Positions 27,615 to 32,737 of a stretch of DNA of 32,737 nt are shown in pieces. The stretch covers positions 1 to 32,737 of the forward strand of contig CANHLZ010000005.1 of NCBI GenBank assembly GCA_947461595.1. Reading direction: 5' to 3'. The translations under genes and the position numbers were made by a program. The notes beneath the pieces are model-generated. The model searched no databases. It was not told the origin of the DNA and saw only the letters and a list, made by a program, of their open reading frames with translations. Position 1 is the first letter of the stretch. The number at the start of each line of letters is the position of its first letter. The DNA comes from Bacteroidota bacterium (GTDB taxonomy: Bacteria > Bacteroidota > Bacteroidia > Chitinophagales > Chitinophagaceae).

Positions 27615-28703
27615 TTACACTCTAATATATATATTATATTTATTTAATACATAACCCAATAACCAGCAAACAAGCATATAAGAAAAAGCAAAGGCCAGGG
27701 AGGCCCAATAGGCGGCTAAATGAGCAAAGCTATTTTGATAAATCCAATCAAATAAGGACTGATTACCAATAGAAATAAGATGTAGGCAGATTAATAAGAT
27801 TTCAGAGAAAAGATAGATGACCAATGGATTTTTGCCAAAAACCTCAAAAAAGCTAGCAAACTGATGTTGATGATGCAATTCAATACGATAAATAATAGTG
27901 GCCAAAATAATCATATCTAAGCCCACCGTCAAAAGCACAAATGAACTTGACCATAATTTTTTATTAATGGGAAATTGATAATTCCACATGAACGCCAAAA
28001 AAACAAATCCAGCCCCCCACATTAATAAATGAGTAAGGCCTTCATAGGTTTTACCTTTTTCTTGTATAAATTTTCCTACAATATAACCAATGAGCACATT
28101 TACAATAGCAGGCAAAGTACTTATCCAACCTTCCGGATCAAAAGCAAATCCTTCCCCATGATACATATGACTTTCCCCCATTAGCCATTTATCAAATACA
28201 ATACCCACATTCCCATTAATACTTAAAGGATCGGCAGGAGACCCATAGGCCATACAAATATACCAGTAGGCAATTAATAGTAATGCAGATAATATCATCA
28301 CTACCCGCTCATGCATGTATAAAATAATGATAGAGGCAATTCCATAGCAAAGCGCAATTCTTTGCAGAACCCCTAATATACGGGTATCACTCATAGGACT
28401 GGTAAAAGGAAACCAATACATGAGGTAGCCTAGTAAAAATATAAGTAATGTTCTTTTTAAGATTTTGAGCATTACTGTTGAATTGCTTAATTTTTCCCAC
28501 TTAGGTAATACAAAACTCATCGAATTTCCGACCGCAAATAAAAAGGAAGGAAAGACTAAATCGGTGGGGGTGAATCCATTCCATTTAGCATGTAAAAAAG
28601 GAGCAAAAGTAACCGACCCATCACCTGGTGTATTAACAATAATCATTAAGCAAATGACCATGCCTCTAAATACGTCCAGGGAAAGAAATCTGTTTTGAAA
28701 CAT
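27615..28703 (-). CDS. DUF5009/HGSNAT-like multispanning membrane acyltransferase
   Basis: Inner-membrane protein of the family that includes heparan-alpha-glucosaminide N-acetyltransferase and bacterial DUF5009/YeiB-like proteins. These are thought to move acetyl or other acyl groups across the membrane to glycans. The N-terminal signature LSLDVFRGMVI and HAKWNGFTPTDLVFPSFLFAVG are diagnostic, and the His in HAKWNG (about residue 38) corresponds to the acetyl-accepting His of HGSNAT. I count about ten hydrophobic segments over 362 aa. The substrate is unknown; no glycan-degradation genes are adjacent. Confidence 0.85.
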   Translation of the reverse strand: MFQNRFLSLDVFRGMVICLMIIVNTPGDGSVTFAPFLHAKWNGFTPTDLVFPSFLFAVGNSMSFVLPKWEKLSNSTVMLKILKRTLLIFLLGYLMYWFPFTSPMSDTRILGVLQRIALCYGIASIIILYMHERVVMILSALLLIAYWYICMAYGSPADPLSINGNVGIVFDKWLMGESHMYHGEGFAFDPEGWISTLPAIVNVLIGYIVGKFIQEKGKTYEGLTHLLMWGAGFVFLAFMWNYQFPINKKLWSSSFVLLTVGLDMIILATIIYRIELHHQHQFASFFEVFGKNPLVIYLFSEILLICLHLISIGNQSLFDWIYQNSFAHLAAYWASLAFAFSYMLVCWLLGYVLNKYNIYIRV

Positions 28704-28753
28704 ACTAACATTTTAGACATTTAAGGTACATAAAAAAAATTTTTAAAACAAGG

Positions 28754-28779
28754 CATTTCACCTAGTTTTAGCTGAAATG
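28754..28779. promoter_or_regulatory. 26-bp palindrome before the alpha/beta hydrolase gene
   Basis: CATTTCA and TGAAATG are perfect inverted repeats, and inside them CTA and TAG also pair across one C-C mismatch (CATTTCA-c-CTA-gttt-TAG-c-TGAAATG). It ends seven bases before the hydrolase ATG and covers TAGTTTTA (28763-28770), a near match to the -7 element. It may be an operator, or a hairpin in the leader. Confidence 0.4.
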
Positions 28780-28786
28780 AATATAA

Positions 28787-29767
28787 ATGCGCAAGTTGGT
28801 TTTTAGTTTTAGAATTCTAATCAACCTTGTTGGCATTTTTTTACTGGGGCCGCACCCTGAAAAGCCCTATTTTGATGATGTACTTCCTGCTATTTCAGAT
28901 CAAATACCTATTGATGCTTATGTAAGTAGTATTGAAAGTAGTCAGAAAATAAAACCAAATAATCAAGCTAAAATTATTTGGGCGGACACAGCACAGCAGC
29001 CCACAGAATATGCCATTGTTTATTTACATGGATTTAGTGCTAGTCAAATGGAAGGCGATCCAGTACACCTTAATATTGCCAAACAGTTTCATTGTAATTT
29101 ATACTTATCAAGATTGGCAGAACATGGTATTGCTGGTAGCAATGTCATGCAAAATCTCACAGCCGAAAATTTTTGGGAATCTGCAAAAGAAGCCTATGCC
29201 ATTGGAAAAAAAATTGGAAAAAAAGTAATTTTAATGAGTACTTCCACTGGAGGCACTTTGTCTCTTCAATTGGCAGCAAGCTATCCAGAAATTGCAGGTC
29301 TTATTTTGTACTCACCCAATATAGAAATTAATAAACTAAGTGCCTCCTTATTAAACATACCATGGGGATTACAATTGGCGAGATTGGTTCAAAATGGAAA
29401 TTTTAACAATGTAAAATATACGAATAAGGATTACCCTAAATATTGGAGCCCCCATTATCGATTAGAAGCTACTGTAGAATTGCAGAATCTAATTAAGGCA
29501 ACCATGAATAAAAAATTGTTTGAAAAAGTACATCAACCTTGCTTAACCTTATTTTACTACAAAGACGAAAATCATCAAGACAATGTAGTTAAAGTAAGTG
29601 CCATCAAAAAGATGTTTTCAGAAATTAGCACACCCAATAACTTAAAAGTTATTAAAGCAATGCCCAATACAGGGAACCATGTAATTGCTTCTCCTATGGT
29701 ATCTAAAGATGTTGAAGGCGTTCAAAAAGAAACAGCAAAGTTTATTGCAGAAAAAATAATAAAGTAG
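28787..29767 (+). CDS. Alpha/beta hydrolase
   Basis: Serine hydrolase of the lysophospholipase/esterase type, with unknown substrate. An N-terminal hydrophobic stretch (about 5-21) could be a signal peptide or membrane anchor; there is no lipobox. The oxyanion loop is YLHGFSASQMEGDP. The nucleophile elbow is MSTSTGGTLS, where the first Gly of GxSxG is Ser. The acid is probably the Asp in YYKDENHQD, and the His is in NTGNHVIAS near the C-terminus. Length is 326 aa. It is divergent from the DUF5009 gene (83-base gap) and convergent with the RND permease. Confidence 0.85.
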   Translation: MRKLVFSFRILINLVGIFLLGPHPEKPYFDDVLPAISDQIPIDAYVSSIESSQKIKPNNQAKIIWADTAQQPTEYAIVYLHGFSASQMEGDPVHLNIAKQFHCNLYLSRLAEHGIAGSNVMQNLTAENFWESAKEAYAIGKKIGKKVILMSTSTGGTLSLQLAASYPEIAGLILYSPNIEINKLSASLLNIPWGLQLARLVQNGNFNNVKYTNKDYPKYWSPHYRLEATVELQNLIKATMNKKLFEKVHQPCLTLFYYKDENHQDNVVKVSAIKKMFSEISTPNNLKVIKAMPNTGNHVIASPMVSKDVEGVQKETAKFIAEKIIK

Positions 29768-29814
29768 TAGGACTTTATTTAAACCCCTTCTTTTAAAAAA
29801 TAATTTCTATTGCA

Positions 29815-32737
29815 TTATTCTATAGAATGGTCCTTCTTGCCTGATAAGTAAGTATACACTGCTGGAATAACAAATAAAGTGAGTACTAAAGAAAATATCA
29901 ATCCACCTACCACTACGGTACCTAAAGGCTTACGACTGGTTGCTGCCGCTCCTAAACTGATTGCAATAGGTAATGCGCCTAAGGCTGTTGCCAAGCTGGT
30001 CATTAAGATGGGTCTAAAACGCTGCACCGCTGCGTCTAACACGGCTGCCTTTAGGGTTAAGCCTGTTTCCCTTTTTTTGTTTGCAAACTCTACAATCAAG
30101 ATGCCGTTCTTTGTCACCAAACCAATTAACATGATGATTCCGATTTCAGAGAATATATTTAAGGTTTGTCCAAATAACCATAAGCACAATAAAGCGCCTG
30201 CTATAGCCAATGGTACTGTAAGCATAATTATAAATGGATCTTTAAAACTTTCAAATTGAGCAGCCAATACTAGATAAATTAAAATTAGCGCTAACAATAA
30301 TGCATAAGCAATGTTCGAAGAACTTTCAGCAAAATCTCTTGAAGGACCACTTAATGCAGTTTGAAAACTTTCGTCCAACAACTCTTTAGCAATATTGTTC
30401 ATTGCATTAACTCCATCGCCAATGGTCTTGCCTTCGGCTAGTGATGCTGAAATAGTTGCGGCATTAAACCTGTTGTAGTGATATAAATTGGGAGGATTAC
30501 TGTTTTCCACTACTTTCAAAACACTTGAAATAGGAATGCTTTCCCCTCTATTGTTTCTTAAATATATTTTATTAATATCAGTGGGGGAAGTTCTATCGGC
30601 TCTTACCACTTGGGTGACTACCTGGTATTGACGATCATTCATGATAAAATAAGCAGAGCGTGCCCCGCTAAATGCCGACTGTAAAGCTTGAGAAATATCA
30701 GCTGTTGTCAATCCCAAGTCTCTAGCGCGCATTCTATCAATATTTAAATCATATTCAGGTTTATTAAACTTTAAATTAACATCCACATTTTGGAATGTTT
30801 TATCTTTTCTGGCTACTTCTAAAAATTTAGGAATAATCGCTTGAATTTTTGAAAAATCTAAATTTTGAATAATGTACTGAACAGGCAAAGAACCTCTAGA
30901 CATCATACCCACGGAAATAGTTTGCTCTTCAATGGAAAATATTCTTACGTCTTTAAACTTTTTAAATTTCTTATTTAAATCGTTTACAATTTCAGTTTGA
31001 GTTCTAGTTCTGCTATCAATAGGAACAAATCCAATTCTTCCAGAAGCTGAACTATTACCACTTGAACCACCATATCCAGGTACACTACCCCATGTAAATG
31101 CATGTTCTGGTATAGAATCTTGCATCAATCGAATTGTTTTTATTAAGCTCCCCTTCATGTCCTCATAACTGGTACCTTCTTGGGCACTTAAAGTAACCCT
31201 TACCATTCCTTTGTCTTCGATGGGAGCTAATTCACTTTGTATATTCTTTCCAAGAAAAAATATTAAACCAATACATACTGTAATAATTACCCAGGCCATC
31301 CAACGCACATTCAAAAATTTATTTAATAAATTTTTATAGCCATTTTCCATTCCTTTGAAGAAAGGTTCAGTTTGCTCATAAAATTTACCATGCTTGCCAT
31401 CTTTCCTATTTAAATAAACATTTAATACTGGCGTAATGGTTAAGGATACAAAAGCAGATACCAAAACCGCACTGGCCACGACAACTCCAAATTCTTTAAA
31501 TAAAGAACCTACAAACCCTTGCAAAAAGATTACAGGCATAAATACAACCGCCAAAGTAATGGAGGTGGAAATAACCGCGAAGAAAATTTCTTTACTGCCT
31601 TCACGAGCCGCTTCTTTTAAAGGCAGGCCTTCTTCAATTTTTCTAAATATATTTTCCGTGACCACAATTCCATCATCCACCACTAGCCCAGTAGCTAGTA
31701 CAATAGCCAATAAGGTTAATACATTCACTGAGAATCCAGCAATGTACATAATAAAGAAAGTGGCAATCAATGAAATAGGAATATCAATTAATGGTCTAAT
31801 GGCAATTAACCAGTTTCTAAAAAAGAAAAATATAACCAATACGACTAAACTAAATGAAATAAAAATAGTTTCCTTTACTTCTAGCAAAGCTTGACGAACA
31901 CTTTTTGTATTGTCAATGGGAACTGCAAATTCAATATCTGATTTATTACTTTTCTTAACTTCTTCGAGACGCTTATAAAATTCATCAGCAATTTTAATAT
32001 AATTGGCGCCTGGCTGCGGCGACAAGGAAATCATTACTGCTTGTACCCCATTAAAATAAACACCTTGATCTTCCTCCTCAGGGCCTAATTCTACTTTAGC
32101 CACATCCCCTAATCTTACAATCCCAGTGGCCCCTTGTTTTAAAATAATAGTTCTAAAATCTGATTCAGTAGTTAACCTTCCTAAAGTCCTAATAATAAAC
32201 TCCGATTTTTGGCCGTAAATTTTACCAGCTGGTAACTCAACATTCTCTTTGTTTAATGCAGTTTGAATGTCATTGAATGCAATGCCATAAGCATTTAATA
32301 AATCAGGGTCTGGGAAAATGCGCATGGAGAAACGCTTTCCTCTAACGGAAACATTACTTACTTCATCAATGGTTTGAAAACGTTGTTGCAAAACATTCTC
32401 TGCGTATTCTGTTAATTCTAATGCACTTTTTGTTTTACTTCTCAAAGTCATCATTACAATAAAGTCGGCATTGGCGTCCGCTTTAGAAACAATAGGAGGT
32501 GCGTCAATATCCTGCGGTAAATTACGCAAGGCCTGACTTACTTTATCTCTCACATCATTGGTGGCAGTTTCTAAATTGACCCCTAAGTTAAATTCAACTG
32601 TAATATTAGAGGACCCTACCGAACTAGAAGAATTGATGGTTCTAATTCCTGGAATTCCATTAATAGATTTTTCAAGTGGCTCGGTAATTTGGCTTTGAAT
32701 TACTTCTGAATTGGCTCCAGTATAAGAAGTCCTTACA
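29815..32737 (-). CDS. RND-family efflux permease, HAE1/AcrB type (5' end outside window)
   Basis: Proton-driven inner-membrane pump of a tripartite efflux system for drugs, dyes or similar amphiphiles. The ORF track begins at a GTG (base 32553) that is an internal Val: the frame stays open to the window edge and reads VRTSYTGANSEVIQSQITEPLEKSI..., normal RND sequence. About 973 residues are visible, with only about 40 missing. The proton-relay pair Asp-Asp is in GLVVDDGIVVTENI, and the Lys of TM10 is in VTKNGILIVEFANKK. Two large periplasmic loops and the duplicated membrane halves are present. The membrane-fusion partner is expected beyond the right edge; it is not seen here. Confidence 0.95.
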   Translation of the reverse strand, partial: VRTSYTGANSEVIQSQITEPLEKSINGIPGIRTINSSSSVGSSNITVEFNLGVNLETATNDVRDKVSQALRNLPQDIDAPPIVSKADANADFIVMMTLRSKTKSALELTEYAENVLQQRFQTIDEVSNVSVRGKRFSMRIFPDPDLLNAYGIAFNDIQTALNKENVELPAGKIYGQKSEFIIRTLGRLTTESDFRTIILKQGATGIVRLGDVAKVELGPEEEDQGVYFNGVQAVMISLSPQPGANYIKIADEFYKRLEEVKKSNKSDIEFAVPIDNTKSVRQALLEVKETIFISFSLVVLVIFFFFRNWLIAIRPLIDIPISLIATFFIMYIAGFSVNVLTLLAIVLATGLVVDDGIVVTENIFRKIEEGLPLKEAAREGSKEIFFAVISTSITLAVVFMPVIFLQGFVGSLFKEFGVVVASAVLVSAFVSLTITPVLNVYLNRKDGKHGKFYEQTEPFFKGMENGYKNLLNKFLNVRWMAWVIITVCIGLIFFLGKNIQSELAPIEDKGMVRVTLSAQEGTSYEDMKGSLIKTIRLMQDSIPEHAFTWGSVPGYGGSSGNSSASGRIGFVPIDSRTRTQTEIVNDLNKKFKKFKDVRIFSIEEQTISVGMMSRGSLPVQYIIQNLDFSKIQAIIPKFLEVARKDKTFQNVDVNLKFNKPEYDLNIDRMRARDLGLTTADISQALQSAFSGARSAYFIMNDRQYQVVTQVVRADRTSPTDINKIYLRNNRGESIPISSVLKVVENSNPPNLYHYNRFNAATISASLAEGKTIGDGVNAMNNIAKELLDESFQTALSGPSRDFAESSSNIAYALLLALILIYLVLAAQFESFKDPFIIMLTVPLAIAGALLCLWLFGQTLNIFSEIGIIMLIGLVTKNGILIVEFANKKRETGLTLKAAVLDAAVQRFRPILMTSLATALGALPIAISLGAAATSRKPLGTVVVGGLIFSLVLTLFVIPAVYTYLSGKKDHSIE

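Noticed and set aside
31436-31894. 152-aa plus-strand ORF inside the RND permease gene.
   Set aside because: Antisense shadow of the conserved permease; composition is Thr/Asn/Lys-rich with no domain.
32551-32553. GTG taken as the start of the RND permease in the ORF track.
   Set aside because: The reading frame continues upstream to the window edge with clear RND sequence, so this codon is an internal Val.

Overview
The window is chromosomal DNA from a member of the Bacteroidota. The best guess is a low-GC, free-living relative of the Chitinophagaceae; the family is inferred and the phylum is well supported. Evidence for the phylum: a SusC/SusD outer-membrane pair, a GldH gliding-type lipoprotein, a two-cysteine-box RicT/PSP1 protein, the AraR/NrtR-like NUDIX regulator family, few Shine-Dalgarno sequences, and repeated matches to the Bacteroidota -7 promoter element TAnnTTTG. 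I found no phage, insertion sequence, CRISPR array, tRNA or rRNA.

Layout. Bases 1-3227 (minus strand) hold the end of a nutrient-uptake locus: the first codons of a probable SusD-like lipoprotein and a complete SusC/RagA receptor, followed by a very AT-rich intergenic region. Bases 3521-8873 (plus) are housekeeping: radA, comF (overlapping radA by one base), a secreted glutathione peroxidase, holB and ricT. A 90-residue secreted protein resembling an isolated TonB-receptor plug end (minus) and an M3 peptidase (minus) come next. mutL (plus) is divergent from the peptidase. Bases 12877-19195 are a long minus-strand block: NUDIX regulator, yicC, gldH, sensor kinase, response regulator, ureohydrolase-like protein and dacB lipoprotein. 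The yicC-gldH-kinase-regulator genes are packed with gaps of 1-2 bases or a 4-base overlap, so they are very likely one transcript. ligA (plus) then meets asd (minus) across a 181-base nearly perfect palindrome. asd is preceded by a PfkB kinase (minus). A TetR regulator and obg (plus) follow, then a strong bidirectional terminator, typA (minus), a DUF5009/HGSNAT-like membrane protein (minus), an alpha/beta hydrolase (plus), and a 5'-truncated RND efflux permease (minus) running off the right edge.

Most genes are ordinary core genes. Two non-coding features stand out. First, the region upstream of asd has the architecture of a classical leader-peptide attenuator: a promoter-like element, a 14-codon ORF rich in Lys and Thr codons (products of the Asd pathway), a possible 6-bp antiterminator, and a 12-bp GAAA-capped terminator ending 20 bases before the asd start codon. 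Second, a long nested inverted repeat fills the ligA/asd junction. Several proteins lack residues usual for their families: MutL (endonuclease motif), HolB (zinc cysteines), the ureohydrolase (two metal ligands) and the NUDIX protein (catalytic box). All function calls come from motif recognition by eye; no database searches were run.
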